A DNA stretch of 64,000 nt from Stomoxys calcitrans (taxonomy: Eukaryota > Arthropoda > Insecta > Diptera > Muscidae): the NCBI RefSeq assembly GCF_963082655.1, contig NC_081556.1, positions 72,649,227 to 72,713,226 on the forward strand, given 5' to 3'. A program made the position numbers and the translations under genes. A model generated the notes under the pieces. The model was not told the origin of the DNA and ran no database searches. It saw only the letters and a program-made list of their open reading frames with translations. How positions within the stretch are numbered: position 1 is the first letter of the stretch; every line of letters starts with the position of its first letter. Of this stretch, positions 22,249-33,671 are shown in pieces.

Positions 22249-22880
22249 AAATTCGAGCAGGTCCTTTCTTCCATATACATATTCGCTTGAAAATGATATA
22301 TTCATATACACCTATTGATTGTTTTTAGAGAAATGTTAAGCAATGCGTCTTAATTTGAGTTTCGCTTAAATATTTCGCTAGTATTTTCATGATAAAACAA
22401 TTGTACTTTAGGGAAAATATTTCCCTAGACCAAGTATGCATCAAGAAGTCCTTTGTGATTAGGGTTATAAAGGGTGATTTTTTTGAGGTTAGGATTTTCA
22501 TGCATTAGTATTTGACAGATCACGTGGGATTTCAGACATGGTGTCAAAGAGAAAGATGCTCAGTATGCTTTGACATTTCATCATGAATAGACTTACTAAC
22601 GAGCAACGCTTGCAAATCATTGAATTTTATTACCAAAATCAGTGTTCGGTTCGAAATTCGAGCAGGTCATTTCTTCCATATACATATTTGCTTGAAAATG
22701 ATATATTCATATACACCTATTAATTGTTTTTAGAGAAATTTTAAGTAATGCGTGTTAATTCGGACTTCGCTAAAATATTTCGCTAGTATTTCGAAGTTCA
22801 TGATAAAACAATTGTACTTTAGGAAAAATATGTTCCTAGACCAAGTATGCATCAAGGAGTGCTTTGTGATTGGGCTTATA
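22249..22880. repeat. Direct duplication of about 220 bp flanking a mariner 5' end
   Basis: Unit 1 (22249-22467) and unit 2 (22648-22880) share AAATTCGAGCAGGTC, GATATATTCATATACACCTATT, AAAACAATTGTACTTTAGG and CTAGACCAAGTATGCATCAA, with roughly ten percent differences and small indels. Unit 1 ends GGGTTATA followed at once by the mariner terminus. Unit 2 ends GGGCTTATAGAATTT, which looks like the unoccupied site. The mariner 5' fragment (22468-22647) joins unit 2 at shared bases CGAAATTCGAG. Confidence 0.87.
22468..22647 (+). mobile_element. Mariner 5' end fragment
   Basis: It starts AAGGGTGATTTTTTTGAGG after a TA. It then matches the left arm of the fold-back copy at 60232, including the start of the transposase frame (ATGAATAGACTTACTAACG, MNRLTNEQRLQIIEFYYQNQ) up to GTTCGGTTCGAAAT. 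The rest of the element is absent. Confidence 0.88.
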
Positions 22881-23159
22881 GAATTTAAAGGACATTCAGA
22901 AGAATATCCAACTTCCAATTCAGTCATACCATTTCATATTACATTCATTGCTTGTCAAACTTATTGCTTTTCCAACTTTAATTTTTAGAAGAAAGAAAAG
23001 ATAAAAGTCATAATCGTCAGTTTATAACGGGTGTTACATTGTTCCTGAAATATACGCATATACGAGTTTTCCAACAAGAGGTGTTATTATGAAACACCCT
23101 AATGTTTCATAGCTGAAACTTGTATTCCTTGACATTTGACAAGTAGAAACTACGCCATT

Positions 23160-23400
23160 ATTGAAAATGGAACGATCCACACATCAACGCATTGGAACAT
23201 AAGCAACGCATTAAAATTCACTACAAAATGGTGAAATCTTAAAATTTTTGAAATCATGTTATCTCTGAAAGTTCCGCGTCGACTCAAAACGTAAAAGATA
23301 GATTTGGTGAGACACTAGGACACAGGACAGCCACTTTGCGATTTATTTATGGAAAATTGCATGAAAAGGATATGGTCCTGTAAGCGTTTTCGTGTGGCCA
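23160..23400 (+). pseudogene. Fragment of a second mariner-like transposase
   Basis: From the ATG at 23167 the translation is MERSTHQRI, followed after frame changes by LKQRIKIHYKNGEI-like and DLFMENCMK-like pieces. An N-terminal helix-turn-helix with this start is known from other insect mariners. Stops are frequent and no DDE block remains. Confidence 0.45.
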
Positions 23401-23869
23401 TCTGACTCCTCTTCCTCTTTATTATAAAATAAACATCCCATAATTTATCTCATACCAAATACCTAAATAAAACCTCTTATTGGAAAACCCAATATCTTCC
23501 AAACTAATATATTTAAAAGCTTTACTTTAAATGATCTTTGTGCATTTTTAATCCCTTTACCGAACCATCAATTAATGTCGTTGGTTTTGCCAGTATAGGC
23601 ATATAGAGCCATCAAAACTAGCGTAACGAGCGTTACCAGTACAATGGGTGAAATTTGCATGCCTTTCACTTATCTCTTATCATTTAATAATCTCTGATAT
23701 CAAATTTCACATAATTTTCTTTCATTATATGTATATCTTTCTACCCCAAATTTCACAGCCTTTCAAAAAATAAGTTTTTATTTGTAACGGGCCTTACACC
23801 TCAATGTAACGGGCGTTACAAAGTATCTTTATCCTTATATCAATAACGACATATTGTTTCATTTAAGGT

Positions 23870-24262
23870 AATTACATTGTGCTTACGAAGAGCACAACTT
23901 TTTTGTCCGAAATGCAAGAGCTTGACTTGCATGACATGTGGTTTCAACAGGACGGCGCCACATGCCACACAGCACGAATGGACTTATTGAGAGGCGTGTT
24001 CGGTGAACATTTTATTTCGCGTTCGGGACCGGTCAATTGGCCGCCTAGATGGTGCGATCTAACGCCTTTATGATATTTTTTGTGGGGCTATGTTAAAGCT
24101 CAAGTCTATACAGTCAAGACCGCTTCAATTGACGCATTAGAAGACAACATTGAAGCATTCATTCGTGAGATAACGGCCGAAATGTTGGAAAGAGTATGCC
24201 AAAGTTGGAGAAGAATCATGAAAATATGTATCTCTATTCCATACGATTTTATGTAATACTAG
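23870..24262 (+). pseudogene. Mariner transposase 3' half (DD41D-type)
   Basis: It encodes EMQELDLHDMWFQQDGATCH, GEHFISRSGPVNWPP and then CDLTPL with a stop where LDYFLWGYVKA continues. It is followed by ASIDALEDNIEAFIREITAE. Two residues are missing after HTAR, so the local frame is shorter than in 1-582. This gives the last catalytic block of the same family as 60232-60826. Confidence 0.8.
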
Positions 24263-24649
24263 CTGGACCGGTGCCTTCACTACACCATAAAATGGCTTTT
24301 TCTTTAAACATTTTTAAGCTGGTGATCAAGACATTCGGGGCTATGGGTCCCATTCAGACCCACATTAATTATTTTAATTGTTTTGATTATCTACTTTCAA
24401 ATTCATATATCAAAGCTACCACTTGCGATAACACATTATGAAAGATCCACAGTTTCTTCCTGTGTCCCAATCTAAGGCCAAAGAGTGTACTCTACTACCA
24501 AAGACCTTTTATTGCTGTCCTATTCTATCCTGATCGGCCTTCATTTATTACTTTTAATCCCCTTTTTGTTTTTTGTAGGATGCGGGGAGGGGTTTGCCTT
24601 CTGATAAGTCCTTTTATTTGTGTACAATATGTTCTCAGTCGACCTACAT

Positions 24650-25480
24650 ACAGTTTGGTGTTGTTTATATTAGGATGGGAGGGTCGGTCACCCCGACGCT
24701 AAGACCTAAAATGCCATTTATTTGAGTCCTTTATTGTCGCGATCTAAATGTCCTGCTGAACGGCAGGACGTGACCCAGAGGTTTGGATTCTTATATCAAC
24801 ATTAGATTCGAACTCTACTGTCATAGACCTTTCTTGTAATTTCCATATTATCCCAATCGAACTACACGTCCTACTGAAGGGTATTTAGTGGGTGGGCCGG
24901 TCCAAGACTCTGTCCCAAATGCGTATACCAGATTCGTAGTTATCTCCCAAAGACATTTCATTTGATACCCATTTTGTGACGTTGGACATTCATTCCCGTT
25001 TTGGGGATTTTGGTTGGTTTTTACCAAATTCTTATAACAGAGGTGTTCTCAACTTTCAAATACCTTTCATTTAATATCCATATTGTACCAATCAGTAAAT
25101 ATGTCCTATTGAGGGGTTATGGGGGGATGGGGGCCCCAAGGAATATTTTTTTTTTATCATATTCTCACTCTACTTTTAAATAGCTTTCATTTGATATCCA
25201 TATTGCCCCAATTGGTAAATATGCCCTGCTGGGGGATTTTGCGGGGTAGGGAAGCCCCTTAGACACCAAGGGGTAAATTTTTATGTCAGATTTGCACTCT
25301 ACTTTTGAATACCTTTTATTTGATACCCATATTGTGCCAAGCGGTGAAATTGTCCTGTTGGGGGGTTTTGTGGGGGTGGGGCCACCGAGCACTTAGGATG
25401 AAATTTGTATACCAAGTTCGTACTCTACTTTTAAATACCTTTAATTTGATACCCCTATTGTAACAATCGGTATATAAAAT
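24650..25480 (-). repeat. Degenerate tandem repeat, reverse orientation
   Basis: Recurring reverse cores are AAATACCTTTCATTTGATA, CCATATTG(C/T)(C/A)CCAAT and GGGGTAGGG/GGGGATGGG (near 25050, 25180, 25300, 25430). They are the reverse complement of the cores in 18960-20500. No coding capacity. Confidence 0.7.
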
Positions 25481-25589
25481 AACGTACGTAATATATAATG
25501 ATTTAACAAATAATTTTTAACCATATAACGATTATTTAGGTATTTTTCACTAAAGTTTTTATTTAATTAATTTGTATTGCAAATTGATT

Positions 25590-26452
25590 TAATTGATAAG
25601 GGTAGAGTTCCATAGGCGGATCGCGTTTGTTAGATATTGCCATTTTGATATCAGCAAGCGATATCGAGGCATAACCAATTATATCCTCCTATTCTCCCAA
25701 ACTACAGCATTTGGTACAGGTATTCCGGACATTTTCCATTGATGATTTTATGCAATAATAAAAGATTTTTATATCAAGAAAATCGTTCACTCCCATAGCA
25801 GAGCACAGGAAGTAAGTACGTTATAGCCAATAGGAGGCGTCTTTTGGCGTAAATATTTTTCCAGTAGTCGCAACTATGCGATCGGACCATGTTATTGAGT
25901 TATTGAAAGTTATTCCAAGATTTTTTGCCGTATTGACTAGTTGTATGTGAAGCTCACCAATTAATATACGTTCTTCAGTAAAAATATTGTGGCTGCAATT
26001 TTAAATTAGAAAAAGATAGATGTTTAGGGTTTATATGAAGGTAGTTGGCATGAGCCCAGTTGGGAATAATGAAGATTTATTTAATTTAAATTAATTTTAT
26101 TTAAATTTATTTTATTAAAATGAAGATTTATTAATTTTAGGAAACCTTGACGTATGTTAGATTTAGCACAACTGCGATATGTATAGAGGAGTATCTGTGC
26201 CGGGGCGTTTGGTCGTTTGCCAAGTCGTGCCAACATCGAACCCTGTGGTACACCCTTATTCAATTGTACAGATTTGGACATTATATCCTTAATTACAACC
26301 GACTAAGTTTTTTGGCAGAGATAGTTTTTAACTTACAACACAGCTGATGAAGAAAAAATAATGCTACAGTTTCAAGCGTAGCAGATCGTGGTGATCCAAC
26401 AGTTCCAACTAGGCATGCTACTAGTCCATCATCAATACTTGGCCAATCCATA
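25590..26452 (-). pseudogene. CR1-like LINE, 3' part (minus), left of an RTE insertion
   Basis: It matches the plus-strand copy at 30345-31250 in reverse: KSVQLNKGVPQGSMLARL (RT, with the QGS.L motif), ACTAAGTTTTTTGG on the plus strand opposite ACTTAGTCGGTTG, and GGCGGATCGCGTTTGT opposite the 3' end RLWNSLP. The copy is interrupted at about 26453 by an RTE-like LINE and resumes at about 27960. Confidence 0.78.
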
Positions 26453-27957
26453 ATATCGATTACTTACTTTACTTTAATTTGTTCCACTAGCCGAACGTAG
26501 AATAGCGTTCCAAGCGCCTCGATCTTATGCACTAATTCTAAAATCTCTGACACCAAGTTTCCAGGTGTCTCTTATAAGTTGATCTTTCCATCGGGCTTTT
26601 GGTCTTCACGATTCGCGTGTACCACCGTGTTTGCATTCAAAAGTCTTCTTTGCTGGAGCTTCTTCATTCATTCTGACAACATAACCTAGCCAACGCAACC
26701 GTTGTATTTTGATGCGTGTAACTATGCTATCGTCGTCATACAGCTCATACAGCTCGTGGTTCATACGTCGCCTATATTCTCCGTTAACGCAAACTGGTCC
26801 ATATATTTTACGAAGAATCTTTCTCTCAAATACTCCAAGCACTGCCTCATCTGCTTTCACAAGTACCCATGCTTCAGAACCATATAACAGCACGGGTAGT
26901 ATCAGTGTCTTGTAAAGTGTAGTCTTCGTCTGTCGAAGACTGCTTACTAAGTCCAAAGTAGCATCTGTTTGCCAGTATTATTTTTCGCTTTATCTCAAAA
27001 CTGGTGTCATTCGTTTCGGTTACGGCGGTGCCGAGGTAGATAAAGTTACTGACTATCTCAAAGTTGTGGTTCCCAACTTTCTCCATTTTCTTTATCTGCT
27101 CGGTTGTGCAAGGCTTTTTGGGAGTTGAAACCATACTTTTGGTCTTATCTCCATTTAATGTCAGACCCATTTTCACTGACTCTCTTTCGATTCTTTCAAA
27201 GGCTGCAGTTACTACTTCCGGTGACCGTCGTATGATATCGATGTCGTCGGCATAGGCGAGAAGCGTGTGTTCTCTTGTCATTAGTGTGCCATATCTATTA
27301 ACATCTGCATCTCGTATAATCTTCTCCAGCAGTGTATTAAAGAGATCACACGATAGGATGTCTCCTTGTCTGAAATATCGTTTGGTATTAAATGGTTCGG
27401 AGAGATTCTTTCCTATTCTTACTGAGGAACGCGTATCATCAAGTGTCATCCTCTAGTCTTATTAATTTTGCAGGGATACCAAACTCAGACATGGCTTGAA
27501 ATACCTTTGAACGTAAAGAAGTATGGAAGGCGGCTTTGTAGCCAACAAAGAGATGGTAGGTGTTGATTTGTCCTTCTCGGGTATTTTCCAGGATTTGGAG
27601 CACTTTAAATATTTGAACTATAGTAGATTTACCAAGTATGGAGTCGCGTTGATAGGGCCTAAGTATCCCATTGACTTTAGGTTTTAATCGTTCACACATT
27701 AAAATCGAGAATATCTTGTATGCGATGGGGAGGAGACTTATTCCTCTTTTGTTGCCACATTCCGTCTTGTCTCCTTTCTTGTGTACGGGACATAGTATGC
27801 TGAGGTTCCAATCATCGGGTATGCGTTCTTCTAGCCAGATTCCGCAGATAAGCTGACGCATACGCCTTATCAGCGTGTCGCCTCCGGTCTTAAATAGTTC
27901 AGCGGGTAACCCGTCGGCTCCTGCTGCCTTGTTGTTCTTCAGTCGATTACAGCAGCT
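26453..27957 (-). pseudogene. RTE-like LINE inserted in the CR1-like LINE
   Basis: On the minus strand: a GADGLPAELFKTGGD start (27915), IPDDWNLSILCPVHKKGDKT (27810), then after one frameshift near 27444 HTLLAYADDIDIIRRSPEVV with an intact YADD box (27243-27254). LTLNGDKTKSM and TEQIKKMEKVGNHNFEIVS follow, then LYGSEAWVL and RIKIQRLRWLGYVVRMNEE. The 3' end is AATTAAAGTAAAGTAA. It is 5' truncated with no endonuclease. Only a few frame breaks are visible, so it is among the younger LINE copies in the window. Confidence 0.87.
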
Positions 27958-28400
27958 TATATTATATGTATAAGCTGTATATTGGACTAAAGCCAGACTT
28001 TTTACTGAATAAGAGGCAGTGCTCCTTTAAATATGTCCTTATTTGCTTTTGGATTATCTTTTCAAAAGCTTTCGATGAGAAAGGCAGAATTGATATGAGG
28101 CGATATTCATTTTCATTTTTTGATTTTGGTAATGGTATTACTTTTGAAAGTTTCCATATGGTCCGATAATTGCCAGTTGTTAAAATTGTGTTGAAGATGT
28201 ATGTGAAATACGACAGTGTGTGCGTTTGATATGACAGTTGATGGGATTGTTTCAAGTTTATTAGCTGCAAGATATGTTGTACTATTTTGGAAAAATGTGT
28301 TCAATTCATCAGGATTTACAGCAATTTTCGTTAATAGGAGTGGACCCGACAACAATTTCTTTTGGAACCAGTAGCCTGGCGTTTTTTTTTTTTTTTTTTG
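27958..28400 (-). pseudogene. CR1-like LINE, upstream part (minus), right of the RTE insertion
   Basis: On the minus strand: YRTIWKLSKVIPLPKSKNEN, YRLISILPFSSKAFEKIIQ (RT finger motif) and KKSGFSP. The homologous plus-strand copy (30120-30320) runs straight through the position where the RTE element sits here, so this and 25590-26452 were once one element. Confidence 0.78.
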
Positions 28401-28784
28401 GCATAATAGCTATCTTTAGGACTATTCATTTTTTATTTACATCAGTTCTGAGTGTTAATTGACTCACTTTACCAAAAGTTCCGAGCTTTTTGAGGACCTG
28501 GTGTGCAAATATGTACGGTACAGTCAAGAAGATACCATAGATTTTCACTATGAAACGTTAACTGATCATCAGTTGAGTAAAAGTCATATATTTTGTTGTA
28601 TATTTCACAAGCAAGTTTATCTTAATTTATCTTATTAAAGTTAAAAGATCTTGTCTGGTGTGTGCATACAAAGCTGATTGTATAGTAGAGCATTATCAGA
28701 CTTTGAACCAAGAAAAATGTCAATCAGGCTATTTGTAGCAGTTGTTATATAGTGTTTGATAGGACAAGGCGAGTTATTGAAGCC

Positions 28785-28850
28785 TTTTAATTACCAATGG
28801 CCACGATGTTCCTGCGACGATCGGTCCTTTGGACCGAAACGAGCTTTCCC
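28785..28850 (+). repeat. Family-A fragment
   Basis: It contains TTACCAATGGCCACGATGTTCC and CGATCGGTCC, matching the 3' third of the family. It is a short piece only. Confidence 0.6.
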
Positions 28851-29289
28851 ACCAGCAGCGGGAATCAAGGGAAATAAATGAACGACTACTGAAGGTTGAA
28901 ACTAAATATGCAAAGAGTTAGCATAAAGAGAAGATATAAAATACCTTCGAGTTCATCCGACAAAATACTTAAACTTGGCGGTATCATGAGATCTTTGTGT
29001 TAATGGCATTCCTTTTTACCCATCGTAGGTCATATTTTTGACCGCATATGTTAGGTATCAACACCTTGCTATTTCCAATCTATATTTTCTAAAGCGATTT
29101 TTGCATAGTTTTTGTTAATTTTAACAAGAAAATAGTAAAACATATTCTAACGAATTCGTTACAAATTTCTCCTTCATTTCAAATTCTGAAACAAAATCGT
29201 TGGCATACTAATAAATGTATTTAATCAATCGTAGGTTGGGATCCAATAAAGAATCATAACATGATTAATGTACACTGTAGATAGAAAAC

Positions 29290-31300
29290 TGGCTTGAATA
29301 TCTGTCATATTAATGCACAAAGTTTAAAAAGGAAAATATATGAATTTCGGCAGAATTTCGAAATGTCTGAAATTGACATAATATATGTAAACGAAACCTG
29401 GTTTAATACACCTATTACTGACGGAATAATAAGTGTTAAAGGAAACAATGTACACAGAAATGATCGAAGCTCCCTTGGAGGTGGCGTGGCTATCTATATA
29501 AAGAAAAACTAAATCTAAACATAATGAGAAAATTTAATCTCTATTTGTCGAGCTTGTTGTTAATACCAGTAAAATTCTATTGGGTTGTGCATAGACCAAA
29601 TTGTCGAATACCGTATGAATCTAATTTCGACACCATCTTTGATCTTTCTGCGCACTATGATGAAGTAATAATACACTATACAAACCAATTGACTTAAACG
29701 AATCAATCAGTGTTTTCTCTTTTAAAGGTTAGAAATGAGAACCTTTAAAAGAGAAAACACTGATTGATTCGTTTAAGTCAACTGGTTTGTATAGTGTAGA
29801 TATTACAACTATAAAACAACAACGTGCTAAAGCTTGCTATTATGCCAAAAAATTTCGTCAGGCTACTGATTCCAAAAGAACGTGGAAAACAATACCAGAA
29901 TTGATGTTCGGTCCACTCTTAAAGCGGAAATTTGTGCAAATCTAATAAAGTATACGCATTTTCCTAAAAACGACAACACATCTTGTAGCTATTAATCTAG
30001 AAACAACCCCATCAACTGTCAGATCAAACGCACAAGCATTTTCTGACTCTACGACTTTTGAATTTTCATGTGTTCGGCCTATTGATGTATATGAGAGTTA
30101 AAATCCACCTTATCGTACACACTGTCGTATACTTCTTCAATACAATTTTAACAACTGGCAAATATCGGACCATATGGAAACATTCCAAAAGAATACGATT
30201 GCAAAAATCAAAAAAAAATTAAAATGAATATCGCTGCTCCATATCAATTCTGTCTTTCTCCTCAAAAGCTTTTGAAAAGATAATCCAGCAAGAGTCTGGC
30301 TTTAGGCCAAGATACAGCTGTGTTTCTGCTTTAATCAATGTTACCGAAGATATTGGTCAAGTATTGATGATCGATTAGTAACATGCCTAGTACTGTTAGA
30401 TCACTCCAAAGCTTTTGACTGTGTTAACCACGATCTGCTTAGCTTGAAACTGTAGCATTTTTTGAGTTTTTCTACATCTTCTGTGTTGTATGTTAAAAAC
30501 TATCTGCCAAAGAACTTAGTCGGTTGTAATTAAATCTGTACAATTGAATAAGGGTGTATCGCAGGGTTCGATTTTGGCACGACTGCTTTTCTCGATGAAC
30601 ATAAAAGACCTACCCCCCGGCTCAGATACTCCTCTATACATATCTGAGTTTTGCTATATCTAGTATACGTCAGGGTTTCCTACAATTAAATGAAGATTTG
30701 GGAATTATTTCCAGGTGGGTTCATTCCAGCTACCTTCATATAAACCCTAAAACCCTACCTTCATATAGACCACAATATTTTTACTGAAGAACATATATTA
30801 ATTGGTGAGCAACACATACAGGTAGTCGAAGTCTTAAATTTTCAATAACTCACTGACATGGGCCGTTCACATAATATGGTATAATTTGGTATGCTAAGGC
30901 CACAGTACCAAACACAATCGTTTACGCCAAAACTCATTCGTCTCCTGTTGGCTAAAACGTACTTACTACCTGTGTTCTGCCATGGGAGTGAACTGTTTAT
31001 TAAATGCGACGTTAGGAGCACTAAACTGGAGATAGCTCACAATACAATAATAAGATATGTTCATGGCTTAAATCGAAATGAGAGCTATTCACCTTATGAA
31101 GAAAGCAATACACTATGAAATTTGGCGATTTTCTTGATATAAAAAATCTTTTTCTATTGTATAAAATCATCTATGAAAAATGTCCGTAATACCTGCACCT
31201 CGATATCGCCTGTTAATATCAAAATGGCTATATCTTACAAACGCGATTCGCCTATGGAACTCCCTGCCCTTATCAATTCAATCTATCTTTAATCTTTAAA
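29290..31300 (+). pseudogene. CR1-like LINE (endonuclease and RT remnants)
   Basis: It begins MNICHINAQSLKRKIYEF (29294) and IDIIYVNETWF, which are APE-type endonuclease motifs N.Q and ETW, followed by SSLGGGVAIYIKKN. Later RT pieces include LLDHSKAFDCVNHDLLSLKL (about 30380-30440), VQLNKGVSQGSILARLLFS (about 30538-30600) and a C-terminal AIRLWNSLPLSIQS (31236-31280). Stops and frameshifts are frequent. A near-perfect hairpin (29672-29798) lies inside. The same family is at 25590-28400 on the other strand. Confidence 0.82.
29672..29798. repeat. 59-bp inverted repeat with a 9-nt loop
   Basis: The left arm 29672-29730 and right arm 29740-29798 are complementary with a single mismatch (A against G at about 29688). 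The loop is AGAAATGAG. The arms are LINE-derived (TTTAAAGGTT, GATTCGTTTAAGTCAA). Confidence 0.95.
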
Positions 31301-32611
31301 TAATCTTAATATTGATAATGCCTTAAATATTCTTCTTTTTATTAAAAATTATTTGTTAATTAATTATATATTACATACGTTTCTTTATATACTAAACTTT
31401 GTTGCACTGTGTTAAATATCATCAAATGACTCTCACATACTGTCGAAATAACAAAACGAAAGATTTTGTTTGCCTTATTTTTGTTTGCCTTATATCTTGC
31501 AAACCATGTCATATCTATGTTGAAATGCATATTCTAATCAAATTTTCATAAAGTAAGAGGAACCTCAAGTGATATCAAACCGTAAAATAAGTAGTCTTAG
31601 AAAATATAGCCAAAACAATGTTTATCGTTCTGCGTTTTCGAAAGCCGGAACAGGACTGATAAAGATCATCAAATCAAATTCTTAAATAGGCAAGCAAATT
31701 AAAAGGATTTTAAGAAAATTTGTAACTTATACTAATCTATAATATTTGAAGTGTTTAAGAGAAAGATCCTTCGTAAAATGTGGAATATAGGCGTAGCACA
31801 GTGGAATAAAAACTAGTAAAAAAATATGTCTTTGAGAACGGATAGATATTGCTCTTTGAATTTTTAATTGGTTATCGAGATCATGTACGAAATGGTTCGG
31901 GTTGCCAAATCTTCATTTGTCGTAAGATTTTCATAATTCATTTTTTGATGGATAGTGCTCGATTTATTCGATTTTTAATTTTTTTTTTATTTGTTGAAAT
32001 TTTGTCCGAGATTGGCTTCGTATTTTGCAGTTTACGAAAGCATTTGTGGTTCGATTTTCGTCCCCCATTCAGGCTTATGTTTTTTTACTCCATATGTCCC
32101 CTAAACACATGCGAAAAATTGTTTGCACCGAACGATATTTGTAGCCTCCACAGCAAATTTACTAAAAAATGCCGATTTTGAAATCATTTTTGCACAAAAT
32201 GGGTATTTGGGCGATTTTGTGAAAAAAAAATGCGAGCAGGATATATTTTTGTTCTTTTAAAGACACTTTTATTGGAAAAATTCAAAAAGAATTATTAAGA
32301 TATCTCTATTCCTTTTTTTCTTAGAATTTCCGTCTTCGCATGGGACATTAAATTGCTACATACCAACACCTTTCAAATGGTAATACCAACTCATGTCCAA
32401 AATGCGATGTTGAAGTTACCGTGATAACATACATCAAGATGGCGGCCCACTAAATCGCCTACGGATTTCAATTCTTAATCAATTTCAATGCTTAAAACGC
32501 CGATTTCAGAAAATATGTTATTTCAGTCTAAAATAGTTATCGAGATACGCCAATTGCTTTTTGTTATTAATTTATAGCTGATGCACATAATAGCCAATGC
32601 TTTATATATTT
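31301..32611. other. No gene supported
   Basis: AT-rich sequence with poly-T runs. An open frame at 31849-32181 has no recognised motif and is rich in F and I codons as expected for AT-rich DNA. No element ends were recognised. Confidence 0.4.
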
Positions 32612-32912
32612 TACTGTTGTTGTTGTAACCACATTTTCATGTGGAAGTGGCGACCCTCGAACGAGCAAACTCGTTCCGGTCCAAAGAACCCTTCGCCGCG
32701 AGAACATGGTGACCATTAGAGATTTAAAGGCGCCAATAACTCGCCTTGTCATATCGAGCATCATAGGCACTCAGTATTTGTGCAAGAGCCGGTGCCACCC
32801 GACCTCTCTCCTCTCGATACCGCTGATTGTCCGCGACTGCCTTTGCAGCTACTTCCACTATCCGCAACCGATCTGTGTGGTGCACACAGCTATCCCGTGC
32901 TGGGATACTATA
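32612..32912 (-). repeat. Family-A SINE-like repeat, nearly complete with internal deletion
   Basis: Reverse orientation: it opens with the tail GTTGTTGTTGTAACCACATT and CATGTGGAAGTGGCGA and closes with ATCTGTGTGGTGCACACAGC and TATCCCGTGC. About 60 bp of the middle is missing compared with 12500-12849. Confidence 0.82.
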
Positions 32913-32997
32913 CTTGTATTTACTATAAACTTAGTATCTATTATATAAATAAAATCGACTACTTTTAAACAACGATTCATTATATTGTTTTTGTTAT

Positions 32998-33671
32998 TAT
33001 ACCCTCCACCATAGGATGGGGGGTATACTAATTACGTCATTCTGTTTGTAACTACTCGAAATATTCGTCTGAGACCCCATAAAGCATATATATTCTTGAT
33101 CGTCGCGACATTTTATGTCGATCTAGCCATGTTCGTCCGTCCGTCTGTCTGTCGAAAGCACGCTAACTTCCGAAGGAGTTAAGCTAGCCGCTTGAAATTT
33201 TGCACAAATACTTTTTATTAGTGTAGGTCGGTTGGTATTGTAAATGGGCCATATCGGTCGATGTTTTGATATAGCTGCCATATAAACCGATCTGGGATCT
33301 TGACTTCTTGAGGCTCTAGAGGTCGCAATTATTATCCGATTTGCCTGAAATTTTGTACGACGGATCTGAATCGGTCTATATCCCGATACAGCTCCCATAT
33401 AAATTGATCTCTCTCTTTTACTTCTTGAGCCCCCAAAGGGCGCAATTCTTATTCGAATTGGCTGACATTTTATAAGGTCTCTAACATATTATTTAATGTA
33501 GGTCTAAACCGGATCATATCTAAATATCGATCTAATAGCAGAGCAAATATTTTCTTATATCATTTTTTGCCTAAGAAGAGATGCCGGGAAAAGTACTCGA
33601 CAAATGCGCTCCATGGTGGAGGGTATATAAGATTCAGCCCGGCCGAACTTAGCACGCTTTTACTTGTTTTT
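32998..33671 (-). mobile_element. Family-T element (TATACCCTCCACCAT ends)
   Basis: It starts TATACCCTCCACCATAGGAT and ends ATGGTGGAGGGTATATAAG, then GCCCGGCCGAACTTAGCACG and TTTTACTTGT. The same architecture appears at 56502-58285 in the other orientation, including CTGTCTGTCGAAAGCACGC, TATAGCTGCCATATAAACCG and TTGACTTCTTGAGGC. The element has short inverted subterminal repeats and no protein frame. Confidence 0.8.

Noticed and set aside
22212..22260. First exon of a gene (MNENGDVGGGDDKFEQ)
   Set aside because: It is short, with no recognised partner exon; the GTCCTT that follows is a weak donor.
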